The notes under the pieces are model-generated. The model saw nothing but the letters and a program-made list of their open reading frames with translations, did not search any database and had not been told where the DNA came from. DNA of 64,000 nt from Bacteroidota bacterium (GTDB taxonomy: Bacteria > Bacteroidota > Bacteroidia > Flavobacteriales > Weeksellaceae). The translations under genes and the position numbers were made by a program. The stretch lies in NCBI GenBank assembly GCA_023461035.1, contig JAEWOD010000037.1, forward strand, positions 1 to 64,000, in the 5' to 3' direction. Positions 43,562 to 52,729 of this stretch are shown one piece after another; the stretch's first letter is position 1, and each line of letters begins with the position of its first letter.

Positions 43562-43889
43562 GTTCTGAAAATCTTCTTTTCCACGCCGTAACTGTATTTC
43601 GGCTGATGTTAAAGTGTTTTGCCAGCCGGGAGTTATTGAGCCCATGCATTTTTTGATAATGAAGAATTTCTAATATATCTGACTTCTCATAGGCTTTGAA
43701 TTTTTGGTTGATCCGAAAACTTTCCTTTTGATTTTTGCCAAATATTCTTTCATTTAGCTCAATAACATCCAGCCGTGAAAAATTGTTTTTATTTAAAAAA
43801 TCCTTTAAATCAATTGCCTTTTCCGGAAACTTTTTTTTAATGATTTCTGTAAAGATTTTTTTATAATGAATTTGTGTTAATTTTTCCAT
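43554..43889 (-). CDS. Helix-turn-helix protein (transposase-like), 111 residues
   Basis: From the ATG at 43889 the protein has a basic helical N-terminus (HYKKIFTEIIKKKFPEKAID), a middle SRLDVIELNERIFGK, and a C-terminal helix-turn-helix NNSRLAKHFNISRNTVTAWK (about residues 84-103). I recall similar proteins encoded next to the neighbouring gene in Chryseobacterium-group genomes. They look like transposase HTH domains but carry no catalytic domain. It is separated from the preceding gene by overlap of its upstream part only, and its 3' end overlaps the convergent DUF58 gene. Confidence 0.7.
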   Translation of the reverse strand: MEKLTQIHYKKIFTEIIKKKFPEKAIDLKDFLNKNNFSRLDVIELNERIFGKNQKESFRINQKFKAYEKSDILEILHYQKMHGLNNSRLAKHFNISRNTVTAWKRRFSEPK

Positions 43890-44319
43890 ATTTCGATATC
43901 CATTTGTACAAAGTTGTTTTTGGAATTCCGTATTCTTCAATAATCTGTAATTTCGATTTTTCTCCATTGGCCAATTGTTCCAGAATAAAATCGATGATTT
44001 CTTTGGTATAAATATTTTTTCGAAAATTCGGAATTTTACTGTTTATAGTGGGTTTTCCGGAAGATGGCGGCGCATACAATATGAGATGCTGACTGTATAT
44101 CCTAAAAAAATCATATTCGAGAAGTTTGCTTAATTTCAACAGAATCTCCGCATCCAAACTTTTAGAATTATAAACGGCAAGAATATCCGACTTGTTACAA
44201 TCCAAAAATTTACAAATTCGGTTTGAGTGAATTCCTTTTTCTTTCACTAACTCTTTTATATATTTTCCAATGTGAATGTTTTTATAATTCTTAAGCGAAT
44301 TGGTTTGTTCTTTTAGCAT
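43861..44319 (-). CDS. Helix-turn-helix protein with YDFFRIYSQHLILYAPPS motif
   Basis: The 152-residue protein has an N-terminal HTH/XRE-like part (GKYIKELVKEKGIHSNRICK), a LLKLSKLLEYDFFRIYSQHL block, and a C-terminal HTH (IIEEYGIPKTTLYKWISKYG). I recall this family as widespread in Chryseobacterium and relatives, often annotated transposase although no nuclease domain is present. It overlaps the following HTH gene by 29 bp from the preferred start at 43889, and the membrane protein before it by 29 bp. Confidence 0.72.
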   Translation of the reverse strand: MLKEQTNSLKNYKNIHIGKYIKELVKEKGIHSNRICKFLDCNKSDILAVYNSKSLDAEILLKLSKLLEYDFFRIYSQHLILYAPPSSGKPTINSKIPNFRKNIYTKEIIDFILEQLANGEKSKLQIIEEYGIPKTTLYKWISKYGKINTNSL

Positions 44320-44737
44320 TTTCCAGTGACTTTATCATTCTTATCATCAATTTCCAACTAAATCCTCTTATTTTAATTTTGGTTGTTCTTTCTTTTCCAT
44401 TTTCATTTTTTTCAATTAAAAGCAAGTCATAATCAAATAAATTTTCATTGAGCGAATACATTTTCAAATGTTCTTTCTGAATTTTTATCAATTCATTTTT
44501 CATGTTGTAAAATCGGAATGGATGAGTTTTTCTGATGATAATAGAATGAAGGGAAGTTCTGTATTCAATTATTTCGATATGGATAAATAAAACACTCAAT
44601 CCTAGGGACAATAATAAAGACAAGATTTTCATCTCCGCACTGATAGAACCAATAAAACTGATACTGATCAGAACTACTAAAAAGGATATCAATCCCCATG
44701 TCAGGTAGTTCATACTTTTATAATTATTAATGATCAT
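44291..44737 (-). CDS. Small membrane protein, hypothetical
   Basis: The 148-residue protein has two adjacent membrane helices (about 10-55) and a soluble C-terminal part with YRTSLHSIIIRKTHPFRFYN and KEHLKMYSLNENLFDYDLLL. No family is recognised. It overlaps the downstream HTH gene by 29 bp, so they are translated together. Met1 or Met9 may be the start. Confidence 0.6.
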   Translation of the reverse strand: MIINNYKSMNYLTWGLISFLVVLISISFIGSISAEMKILSLLLSLGLSVLFIHIEIIEYRTSLHSIIIRKTHPFRFYNMKNELIKIQKEHLKMYSLNENLFDYDLLLIEKNENGKERTTKIKIRGFSWKLMIRMIKSLENAKRTNQFA

Positions 44738-44772
44738 AGATAAAAGAATTAAGTTAAAAATTACATTAAGTT

Positions 44773-44816
44773 AAAAAACAGCAGAATGCACATTTTGAAA
44801 TCAAGTGCATCCTGCC
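44773..44816 (-). terminator. Terminator after the 178-residue surface protein gene
   Basis: GCAGAATGCAC (44782-44792) pairs with GTGCATCCTGC (44806-44816) with one mismatch, and on the minus strand a run of T residues (complement of 44774-44779) follows. It closes the surface-protein gene 44844-45380. Confidence 0.7.
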
Positions 44817-44843
44817 AATACAAGGTTGGTTGAAATTTTGAAG

Positions 44844-45380
44844 TTATTTCCAATAACTCCAGTTAGCTCCGTCATATACAGCCAGCATAGCTGCTGCTGT
44901 ATCATAAACAATCGTTCCGGCTATTACTCCCGGCATGGTTAGGTGCGGGTTGGCAACCTTTGGTAAAACCATGGCACGTGTGGTTGACTCCAATACTAAA
45001 ACACCATCTTTGATGGATGTATCGTCTCCGATTATTACACCTTGGCCCACATCGGGTCCTGCATTTATAAAAGGATGGGCAACTCCCGGTTCTTCGTTCT
45101 CGGTTAGGTTAGTCCAATTATCATTCAAACCTCCGTTTTTTTCTTCCAGTACTTTGACAGAATTGTTAGTTATATCAAAAAGCAGAGTACCTCCAACAGC
45201 CCCCGGTGCAGAATCAACAGAAGGAAGAATGATTCCTTTTGCCTCTGACCCGAACTCCAACAGAACACTATTATTGGTTACAGAAGATTTTCCTATTGCC
45301 ACTTGTGCCAGCACTTCATTTGCCATAAATGAAGCATTTAAAATGACGGTTATTAAGAATATTTTTTTATTTAAATTCAT
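44844..45380 (-). CDS. Secreted protein with repeated beta-motifs
   Basis: The 178-residue protein has a signal peptide (LNASFMANEVLAQ). Two similar blocks follow: VAIGKSSVTNNSVLLEFGS with AKGIILPSVDSAP and GTLLFDITNN..VKVLEE, then KDGVLVLESTTRAMVLPKV and GTIVYDTAAAMLAVYDGANW. This KGxVLP...GTxxYDT...VYxGxxW pattern is common at the end of Bacteroidota surface proteins and also ends the adjacent lectin protein. The function is unknown; location is probably the cell surface. Confidence 0.7.
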   Translation of the reverse strand: MNLNKKIFLITVILNASFMANEVLAQVAIGKSSVTNNSVLLEFGSEAKGIILPSVDSAPGAVGGTLLFDITNNSVKVLEEKNGGLNDNWTNLTENEEPGVAHPFINAGPDVGQGVIIGDDTSIKDGVLVLESTTRAMVLPKVANPHLTMPGVIAGTIVYDTAAAMLAVYDGANWSYWK

Positions 45381-45422
45381 TTTTTTGTTTTTAGTTTCCT
45401 TGTTTTCAAACTTTCAATTTTG

Positions 45423-48188
45423 TTATTCTTCGTTACATCCTCTTTCGATACAGTTCCATCCGATACGGCCACCGTCTACTCCGGGAGATGTTCCACGGTA
45501 CAATTGCAAACAACCCTCATCCGTATTGTAAATTACCATGCCTTCAAGAGCATCGAGATTGTCTCTTTGGGCTGTGGTCATATGTGTCAAAACCATTCCT
45601 TTTTTTGCTGCATCTAAAACCAAATATCCGTTTGGAACAGATTCCGGCCAATTGGAGAATGTAGGCTTTTCTTTTGTCAGTACTCCTACTTTACTAAATC
45701 CCGCAGGTGCTCCGGTTGCTCCTAATTTCACACAAGGACAGGCAACGATATTCAATCCATAACCATTTCCTGAAATGCTTGTGACACCTATAACATTTTG
45801 AGTAGCTACTATAATGTTAGGCGCACCGTCATTCCATGCGATGGTATTCAAAGAATTGCCATTGATAAGCTCGAGTGGAAATAAAATACCTCCAGAGGTT
45901 TTACTTCCAAAAAGAGAGATAGTACCAGAAGGACTAATGATAACTCGAATCAATGGATTGTCTTCAGTACCCGTCATTTCCCATATATCGCCTTCTGTAT
46001 TTGTCTCATACTCGTCACCATCTATAAAACGCACATTTATCCCGGAAGTTCCGGAAGATTGAAACTCAATTTCCTGAGCAGCGATACTTGTTCCGTTAAT
46101 CTCCATGTTAAATGAATTGTCCAATTCATATATGTCCAGTACAAATCCATAGTTTGTCGGTGGCTGATTAAAAGTTTCGGTAACGGGCGATGGAGTATCA
46201 CCCGGATATGTCCAGACGAAACTTTGCCCGGCAACCTGCTGTGTACATATATCATCACATTCGCTAAAAGTAGCATCATAAGCTGTACCGGCATTTTGTC
46301 CTCCATTAGCCAAAACCGGAATTCCGTTTTCATCTTCGGCTCCCATTATACTACCATCAGGATTTAACTGATTCTGATTTATATATCCGTCTCCTTCTAT
46401 GGCATCCGGGCAACCGTCTCCGTCAGAATCAAGATCCAATTCATTAGGAATTCCGTCTCCGTCCGTATCTACGAATATCGGATAGTCCTCACAAAGATTG
46501 TTAAATCGTATTCTCTGATCATTAAAACTACCACCTGTAGAAGCGGTGTAACCATAATAAACCAATTTATTGATTTCTGTCGATGGGATGTCGAAATATT
46601 CTTCACAGAATTCATCAAGTGAGCCGGGGTGTGTATAAGAACCCCCATTTATCCCATTTACTGTGTAGGAAAGGGTTCGTGTCGAAGCATCCCAAATAAT
46701 TTCTACATCATTCCAATTTCCATCTTCCAAATTCCCCAAATCGGCAGCAGTTGTTAAGCTAACAAATGTTGAAAATTCACCGGAGGTAACGACAGAATCA
46801 TCTGTATCCCAAATCATTCCATGATCATTTGGTATATCTTCTGAAGTCGCTCCATTTTCCCAAGTATCCATTTCGAGCGCAAGACCATTGAGTATACCTG
46901 CTGCTCCAATTCCCACCCCTACTGCACCTACGGCTAATGTTCCTGCCGGATCGTTATGAAAAACACATGCAATTCCATCTGCTCCCGAAGCATCCAAATT
47001 ACCTAAATTAGCTTGAAACCGAATGACAAAGTTATCTGCAAAATTAATTTTCCCCAATGACCACATGGAACCACTTTGGTTTCCAACTGCTTCCGTAAGT
47101 CTTACTTCATTATCCGGCACGCCCGGAACATTGCTTACTGCATTTCCGGCAAGGGCAAAGAGATCATTTAAAATGGCATCATTCAGTCCTTTCTCTACGC
47201 AATCCGGGATTCCGTCATTATCCGAATCCAAGTCATCCAAACCGGTAACCGTTATGCTGATAGTATTGGGATTTGAAGTTCCAGGTGAAGGTTGACCATC
47301 CAAAGTAAAGTTATCCTGTATAGTATAGGAAATTGTTGCAATGCCTGTAAAACCGATAGCCGGAGTGAAAGTCAATTCACCCGTTGTGGGATTCACAGAC
47401 CATGTTCCTTCTGTAGTAGTGATATTTCCTTGAACTCCGGGAGTGGAAGGATCCAAGTCTATACTATTTGAAACGACAGATTGACCAAGGTCATAATCCA
47501 TTGCTCCATCCATAAGATCAACCAGAACCGGTTGATCAGTGGTTGTTGCGGTTTTATCCTCCGCAATGGGAATAGTATTTATTGCATTCAGAGAAACTGA
47601 AATGTTGACAGATTCATATGAAGATCCTACGACATTACTTCCCGGAAAAAGAGCAAATTGCATAGTAGCATTATTTGCTGTAAATCTTAATCTGTTAACT
47701 CCCCAAGCATTGTCCGTATCCCGATTTATCGTTGTAACGTTTACTCTAGGATAGGCTCCTACTTGAAATTCAAAAGCATCGATGTAATTAGGACTATAGG
47801 AAGGGGCTAATGATGATAATGAATAAGTAACTACTTCATATTCTCTGCCGGATACTAATCCGGTAATGTTTGTCCCAACTGATTCTTCTGTTCCGGCGGA
47901 ACCAATATCACGGATACTGATCCAATCTGTATGACCATTTGGCGGGAGTGGCAGAGGAGCAGATGTCCAAGTTGCTCCTCCTCCTGTAGTCCCACTGGCA
48001 GCTGCCGTATTTCGATTGGACATATCAGGTGTTCCTCCAAAATCAAACCAATTGGCAGGAGCACAGTCCCAACATGGCATTGGTTTGTTTCCTTCTAAAT
48101 TGGTGGGAGAAATAGATTGTGCATTACTTATTTGAACAAAAAAGGTAAAAAATAGTAATCTAAGTATGTTTGGTAAATATTTTTTCAT
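45423..48188 (-). CDS. Large secreted protein with L-type lectin domain and TSP3 repeats
   Basis: The 921-residue protein has a signal peptide (to NAQS, about residue 23), a Ser/Gly-rich N-terminal domain, a bacterial Ig/cadherin-like segment (AEDKTATTTDQPVLVDL...), and a first acidic DSDNDGIPDCVE near residue 317. An L-type lectin domain covers about 335-565 (FADNFVIRFQANLGNLDASG, GLALEMDTWENG), then a second calcium-binding run DTDGDGIPNELDLDSDGDG. The C-terminus has KGMVLTHMTTAQRDNLDALE and ends GWNCIERGCNEE. It probably binds a carbohydrate at the cell surface. No T9SS sorting domain is clear. Confidence 0.82.
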   Translation of the reverse strand: MKKYLPNILRLLFFTFFVQISNAQSISPTNLEGNKPMPCWDCAPANWFDFGGTPDMSNRNTAAASGTTGGGATWTSAPLPLPPNGHTDWISIRDIGSAGTEESVGTNITGLVSGREYEVVTYSLSSLAPSYSPNYIDAFEFQVGAYPRVNVTTINRDTDNAWGVNRLRFTANNATMQFALFPGSNVVGSSYESVNISVSLNAINTIPIAEDKTATTTDQPVLVDLMDGAMDYDLGQSVVSNSIDLDPSTPGVQGNITTTEGTWSVNPTTGELTFTPAIGFTGIATISYTIQDNFTLDGQPSPGTSNPNTISITVTGLDDLDSDNDGIPDCVEKGLNDAILNDLFALAGNAVSNVPGVPDNEVRLTEAVGNQSGSMWSLGKINFADNFVIRFQANLGNLDASGADGIACVFHNDPAGTLAVGAVGVGIGAAGILNGLALEMDTWENGATSEDIPNDHGMIWDTDDSVVTSGEFSTFVSLTTAADLGNLEDGNWNDVEIIWDASTRTLSYTVNGINGGSYTHPGSLDEFCEEYFDIPSTEINKLVYYGYTASTGGSFNDQRIRFNNLCEDYPIFVDTDGDGIPNELDLDSDGDGCPDAIEGDGYINQNQLNPDGSIMGAEDENGIPVLANGGQNAGTAYDATFSECDDICTQQVAGQSFVWTYPGDTPSPVTETFNQPPTNYGFVLDIYELDNSFNMEINGTSIAAQEIEFQSSGTSGINVRFIDGDEYETNTEGDIWEMTGTEDNPLIRVIISPSGTISLFGSKTSGGILFPLELINGNSLNTIAWNDGAPNIIVATQNVIGVTSISGNGYGLNIVACPCVKLGATGAPAGFSKVGVLTKEKPTFSNWPESVPNGYLVLDAAKKGMVLTHMTTAQRDNLDALEGMVIYNTDEGCLQLYRGTSPGVDGGRIGWNCIERGCNEE

Positions 48189-48274
48189 TAATAGATAATT
48201 TGACCTGTCTTAAAATAAATTTTGAGAGCTTATATCAATTGAAAGATCAAAAGAACCAAGCTGATTTTCAGAAG

Positions 48275-48919
48275 TCATACACTGAAAGGAGGAGGTCTTG
48301 CGTTAAAGAAGCCTATGTACAGACTGCAGTAAGTCTTTTCTTTGAAGTAGCTTTTAAAGGAGTTGTTTCCTAAGCCCGCTATGACGTAAGTTGTTTCACT
48401 TCTTTCTCTTGATAAGTCTTTTTTGTTATATGAAATATCGGTTACTGCCGCCATTTTCTTTTTTCCTGTTTTCAAATCAGAATTGCCATCTGGCATATGA
48501 CTGATTGTAAAATCTTCTTTTTCTACGATAGGAGTAATTCGGGATTTGGCGACTATCTTTTCCGATTTTATGGACTTAGCTAAAAAGTTTTTCTTTTTAT
48601 TTGGAGTAGTTTTGGCCACTTCTGTATACAGAATTTCAACTTCTGCATTTTCAGTCAAATTGGCCGTTATAGTTCCTTTTACGATATATACTTTCGGAGT
48701 GCTAACACCTGTTTGTGGAAGAGTCTCATTAGATTCGTAAATAATAGTATCTGCATGAAAATCAGCATCATCATGGATATAGAAAGAAGTTCCTCCTTTT
48801 ATAATGACTTGTCCTGACAAGGAAACCCAACTAACGAGGAAGCAAAAAGACCAGATGAGTCGCAAATATATTTGAGAGTTCTGTTTCTTAATTTTATGTT
48901 GGTCAATAAATGCCCGCAT
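48275..48919 (-). CDS. Hypothetical secreted protein
   Basis: From the ATG at 48919 the product has 214 residues; an upstream TTG start is possible. The N-terminus has a long positive lead and a hydrophobic segment LRLIWSFCFLVSWVSLSGQ. The rest (VIIKGGTSFYIHDDADFHAD...) is beta-rich with Lys-rich parts and no domain that I recognise. It precedes the lectin gene on the minus strand with an 86-bp gap and may be part of the same surface-protein cluster. Confidence 0.65.
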   Translation of the reverse strand: MRAFIDQHKIKKQNSQIYLRLIWSFCFLVSWVSLSGQVIIKGGTSFYIHDDADFHADTIIYESNETLPQTGVSTPKVYIVKGTITANLTENAEVEILYTEVAKTTPNKKKNFLAKSIKSEKIVAKSRITPIVEKEDFTISHMPDGNSDLKTGKKKMAAVTDISYNKKDLSRERSETTYVIAGLGNNSFKSYFKEKTYCSLYIGFFNARPPPFSV

Positions 48920-48976
48920 CCGATTCCGAGAAATTTGATGCGAAAGTATAAGCGCATTTATCAATTAAAAAGGAAA

Positions 48977-49008
48977 AGGGTTATCACTTTCTTTAAAATG
49001 ATAACCCT
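48977..49008 (-). terminator. Probable terminator downstream of the TPR/AraC gene
   Basis: AGGGTTATCA (48977-48986) and TGATAACCCT (48999-49008) are perfect 10-bp arms, followed on the minus strand by TTTTCCTTTTT. It lies about 155 bp after the TPR/AraC stop (49163), so the 3' UTR is long, and it insulates the hypothetical gene 48275-48919. Confidence 0.7.
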
Positions 49009-49162
49009 AATAAAACACATAAAAACCTGTATAATAAATGATTATAATATTATTTTTCTTTTAAAATTTCATTTTATACAGCAGAGCAGTTTAAACTGTT
49101 TATTAAAAAAGAAGGTAAATTTGATTGGATTTCTTAGAGAGAAACCAAGAAACCTTAAACAT

Positions 49163-50749
49163 TTAAACCACATTTTCTACACTTTCCTGCTCCAAATATT
49201 TAATAAAGGAGGAAGGTGAAATAGAAGTTACTTTTTTAAAAACGGTTGCAAATTTATTTTGTGATGAGAAACCCGATTCATCGGCAAGCGTAGCAATTTT
49301 ATATTTCCTGTATAATGGATTCTCATTTAGCTTTTTGATTATATAATTGATACGAAGCTCATTTATATAATTATTGAAATCCTGCTTTTTATAAGTATTG
49401 ATGATATGGGAAAGGTATTTGGTATTTGTCTCACAATAGGTGGCCAATGAGGAGAGTGAGATGCTGTTTTGGGTAAATAGTCCCGAGGCTTCAAATTTTT
49501 CTAATTTGGCCAAAAGCTTTTCTTCGGTTCCTGAAGTCATTATTCCCAAACGTTCAGAATCCTTCAACTCATTGTCTGAGAATTCATTTAAAATAGATGA
49601 TTTTAAGGACACAGACTTAATAGGTTCAGATTGCTTTTTTTCCAGTTCGCTAATGATTTGCTTAATCTTAAGGATGTTTTTCTTTTGGGTTTGTCTATAA
49701 TAGAAAAAATAGGAGATACCACAAAAAAATAATAAGATTGAAATCAACAGAATTTTATTTTTAAAACTCACATCCTGCTTATAGAAAGTATTTTCTTCTT
49801 TTACTTCGTTAAACGAATTATCAATAAATGTGGTTTTATTTTTAATTATCTCTTCTGATATTGCATCTTGCTTTTTTCTGGCAGCTGTTAAACTTTCCAT
49901 ATCTTTAATGAGCATAAAATATTCTTGAGAAGTATTGTATATCTCATTTTTCAATTCAAGATAATTAGAACTCTCCGCAATTGTTTTTGCACTATCCAGA
50001 TATGATTTTGCTGTTTCAAATTCTTCTCTTTTTAAATAATTTCTTGCTAAACCATCAAAAATTAATCCTTTAACATAATTGTCCGGTAAATCACCATATA
50101 ATTCCAAAGCTCTCTCATAGTGCTTTAGAGACAATTCTTTTTTATTTAATTTTAAATAACACGCGCCCATCAATTGCTCGTTTTGAGCTAGAAAGTAATC
50201 TTTATCTATTTTTACCTTTTCAAAATAATTCTGAGACAATTCCAAATATTTAAGCGCTTGGATATGTTTTTTTTGAGTAATCTCTCGAAAAGCCATTTCT
50301 TGAAGAAGCATAGCCTGTGTACTGTATTTGGTTTCTCCTTCTTCTATTTTTTCAGTATTTTCAAATGCCAAATCTGCATATTTTTTGGAATGATTATACA
50401 AACCTGTTATGCGGTATTGTGTTGCTAAAAATCCATAAACCCTGGAAATCCAAAAATAATTATCCGACTTTATTATAATGTCTTCAGCTCTTAAAGCATA
50501 ATCAATGGCCGATTGTATATCTCCTGAATGCTGGTACAGTGTTGCAGAAAGCATTAAACTTTTAGTTTGAAGAATGGGTGTTTCTGAGACCCTGTAAAGA
50601 GAATCAGCAATCCGGATGGCTTTCGGGAAATCTTTCTGCGATGTTTCTAAATAGGTTTTGTTATAAATGAAATTAAATGATTCCTCATTTTGCGCATTTA
50701 ATTGTATAAATAAAAAAGATGCAACTACAATAAATAAATATCTATTCAT
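49163..50749 (-). CDS. TPR-containing AraC-type membrane regulator
   Basis: The 528-residue protein has a signal peptide or N-terminal helix (to LNAQ), about seven TPR-like helical repeats (about 30-300), a membrane helix (KILLISILLFFCGISYFFYY, about 330-350), a coiled linker, and a C-terminal AraC-type DNA-binding domain (SLATYCETNTKYLSHIINTY through IATLADESGFSSQNKFATVF). It would sense at the membrane through its TPR ectodomain and bind DNA inside. It lies upstream of the lectin cluster and may regulate it, which is inference. The 359-bp gap 50750-51108 holds no gene, only a terminator. Confidence 0.85.
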   Translation of the reverse strand: MNRYLFIVVASFLFIQLNAQNEESFNFIYNKTYLETSQKDFPKAIRIADSLYRVSETPILQTKSLMLSATLYQHSGDIQSAIDYALRAEDIIIKSDNYFWISRVYGFLATQYRITGLYNHSKKYADLAFENTEKIEEGETKYSTQAMLLQEMAFREITQKKHIQALKYLELSQNYFEKVKIDKDYFLAQNEQLMGACYLKLNKKELSLKHYERALELYGDLPDNYVKGLIFDGLARNYLKREEFETAKSYLDSAKTIAESSNYLELKNEIYNTSQEYFMLIKDMESLTAARKKQDAISEEIIKNKTTFIDNSFNEVKEENTFYKQDVSFKNKILLISILLFFCGISYFFYYRQTQKKNILKIKQIISELEKKQSEPIKSVSLKSSILNEFSDNELKDSERLGIMTSGTEEKLLAKLEKFEASGLFTQNSISLSSLATYCETNTKYLSHIINTYKKQDFNNYINELRINYIIKKLNENPLYRKYKIATLADESGFSSQNKFATVFKKVTSISPSSFIKYLEQESVENVV

Positions 50750-51002
50750 GTGCTAAGCTAATACCTAGTTAGTACTATAATTAATGTCAATTAGGTAAGA
50801 GTTGATATCCCAAAGGTATTGTTTTAAAAAGTCTGATAATAAAACGAAAGCTTTTATTTTCAGGAATTTCAAAACAATTCTTATCATTTTCATGAAAATG
50901 ATAAATTCGCATCAATACGTAAAAATATTTAATTTAAATATTTATGTCTTTCAAATTGACTGTTTCTGTCTTTAAACTTTAAGATTCCAATTCATCAACC
51001 TC

Positions 51003-51035
51003 AAAAAAAATAGGCTGACAAATATGTCAGCCTAT
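51003..51035 (-). terminator. Rho-independent terminator after the TlpA-like gene
   Basis: ATAGGCTGACA (51010-51020) and TGTCAGCCTAT (51025-51035) are perfect 11-bp arms with a 4-nt loop, and the complement of the A run at 51003-51010 supplies the T tract on the minus strand. Confidence 0.88.
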
Positions 51036-51108
51036 ATAAGTATATCAATTATGTGATTAAGTGGCTGTTTTATTTCATGGATACTCTAAATATAACGTTT
51101 GATTTAGA

Positions 51109-52410
51109 TTATAATTCCACAAGTTCTGAAATATGGCTTGCTTTTTTAATCAATTTGTTGTCTTTATCGACCAACAATAAAGTCGGTGTGGATGAAATCC
51201 CGTAATCCAACACCGGTTTGCTGTCCCATTGTAAAAAGTCGGAATAACTGAACCATTCAAAATCTTTGGTAGCTTCTCTGTATGCGGATTCATCAAAATC
51301 CAAAGAAATACTTACAATCTCACCACCTGAGAGTTTAAAATTCCGATAATATTCTTTTACAAACGGCATTTCTTCATTACAAGCTGGACACCAGGAAGCC
51401 CAGAAAATGATGATTTTTTTGTCGGCCTTCACATCATAAAGTGATTTGGCGCCTTTCACCGGTTTATCAAAAGTGATGTTTGGCACAACACTGCCAACTG
51501 TCGTGCTGTTATGGGCAGCTAAATTTGATTTTAACTCATCCGTAATTTCACAGGTAAGTGCATTAGCTTTTGCATAGTATTTTTCCAAAAGCGGCTCAAA
51601 TTGTTCAGACGGCAATGTCAGAAAAACGGTAGAAAGAACTTTCTGACCACGTGGCGTTTCCAGGTCGGTTTTTACCAAAAGCTCATCGATTTCTTTTTCG
51701 ATTGTTGCATTTACCTGTTCCTGAGAAGTTGCGTCCACTATGGAAGCTCTGAGATAATCCAAAACGAGTTTGAACATAAATCCGGAGCCTTCCAGATAGG
51801 TATTGTCATTGACCAAATGCGTCAGGATATTTTCTTTATGTATACTAGCCGAAGCTTTGTTATCAAATGTAGTATTGGCTAAATCACTGATGGTCACATA
51901 ATATTTTAAAAGCGGTAAATCTGTAGAAGCATTCAGTTTACCGATTCTGGTTTCTTCTTTTAAAATAGCTTGATAGAATTCGTCTTTCTCACCATATAAT
52001 GGTTTGATGACAGGAAAAACATTGGTTTTCAAATCGATAAGTCCTTGTAAGGAAGTATAATTCTGAAATCCTGCTGCCGTTTTTCCTTGTTTAAATTCTA
52101 TTTCTACAAAAGCATTATTTTCCAATTTTGCTACAAAATCAACATTTTCATTGTCACTCAAGATATCGAGTGAAGCATGTCTGGAAGCATCTGCAATACG
52201 AACTATCCCACTAAATTTACGCGGAATCTGAACAGAGAATTTTCCAGTCTTATCTGTTTTTACTTTGTTTATTAATATATCTGTCGGCCCGTCAAAAATT
52301 CTGACCTGAACATATTTTTCCTGATAATTTTTTATTTCACCTGTAATTTTAAATTGAGCATTTAAGTTACAGGTAAAAATAAATACCAATACGGCGATAA
52401 GGTTCTTCAT
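51109..52410 (-). CDS. TlpA-like thiol-disulfide oxidoreductase
   Basis: The 433-residue protein has a signal peptide (NLNAQ), an N-terminal beta-sandwich of the DUF4369 kind (about 20-100), a helical middle, and a C-terminal thioredoxin-like domain (about 305-433) with FWASWCPACNEEMPF, where Cys341 and Cys344 are the redox pair. It should act in the periplasm on disulfide bonds. The end of the protein is slightly unusual in running to SHISELVEL. A -7-like TACATTTG lies upstream at 52427-52434. Confidence 0.88.
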   Translation of the reverse strand: MKNLIAVLVFIFTCNLNAQFKITGEIKNYQEKYVQVRIFDGPTDILINKVKTDKTGKFSVQIPRKFSGIVRIADASRHASLDILSDNENVDFVAKLENNAFVEIEFKQGKTAAGFQNYTSLQGLIDLKTNVFPVIKPLYGEKDEFYQAILKEETRIGKLNASTDLPLLKYYVTISDLANTTFDNKASASIHKENILTHLVNDNTYLEGSGFMFKLVLDYLRASIVDATSQEQVNATIEKEIDELLVKTDLETPRGQKVLSTVFLTLPSEQFEPLLEKYYAKANALTCEITDELKSNLAAHNSTTVGSVVPNITFDKPVKGAKSLYDVKADKKIIIFWASWCPACNEEMPFVKEYYRNFKLSGGEIVSISLDFDESAYREATKDFEWFSYSDFLQWDSKPVLDYGISSTPTLLLVDKDNKLIKKASHISELVEL

Positions 52411-52426
52411 TCTATTAATTTTTTTT

Positions 52427-52434
52427 CAAATGTA
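52427..52434 (-). promoter_or_regulatory. -7-like element for the TlpA-like gene
   Basis: The minus strand reads TACATTTG, matching TAnnTTTG, 17 bp upstream of the start. Its upstream side overlaps the terminator of the preceding PID-CTERM gene, so promoter and terminator share sequence. Confidence 0.45.
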
Positions 52435-52463
52435 AAAAAACCCTTTCTGATAGGAAAGGGTTT
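52434..52463 (-). terminator. Terminator after the second PID-CTERM gene
   Basis: AAACCCTTTC (52438-52447) pairs perfectly with GAAAGGGTTT (52454-52463) around a 6-nt loop; the minus strand continues with a T run. It separates the PID-CTERM operon from the TlpA-like gene. Confidence 0.87.
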
Positions 52464-52485
52464 GAATTATATAAAAACAGTAAAA

Positions 52486-52701
52486 TTATAATCTAATTAA
52501 TTTCCTTTGATTCCATACAAAATAAGCGGCTAAAATCACAACCATCATCAATAAAACGAATACATACTGATCAATAGGTGTGCTTGGGGCTCCCGGACCA
52601 CCCGCATCTTCACCTTGATCTGGTGGGGGTGGAACTTGTGATAGGACTTTGATGACAGGTAATAGGAAAGTCAAAAGGGTTAATATAATATTTTTCATCA
52701 A
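52486..52701 (-). CDS. Small PID-CTERM protein, second copy
   Basis: The 71-residue protein has a signal peptide (MMKNIILTLLTFLLPVIKVLS), a Pro/Gly-rich spacer, TPID at residues 41-44, a membrane segment (QYVFVLLMMVVILAAYFVW) and a basic tail NQRKLIRL. The layout equals that of the protein at 33491-33748. It follows the T9SS gene at 52730 by 28 bp. The C-terminal tail resembles a processing or sorting signal; the processing enzyme is not in the window. Confidence 0.8.
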   Translation of the reverse strand: MMKNIILTLLTFLLPVIKVLSQVPPPPDQGEDAGGPGAPSTPIDQYVFVLLMMVVILAAYFVWNQRKLIRL

Positions 52702-52729
52702 ATTGGGTTTTTGGTTTTGGTTGATAGTC

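Noticed and set aside
43554..44319. Insertion sequence with a transposase
   Set aside because: Both proteins have only helix-turn-helix regions, no DDE, HUH or serine recombinase domain, and I see no terminal inverted repeats around them.
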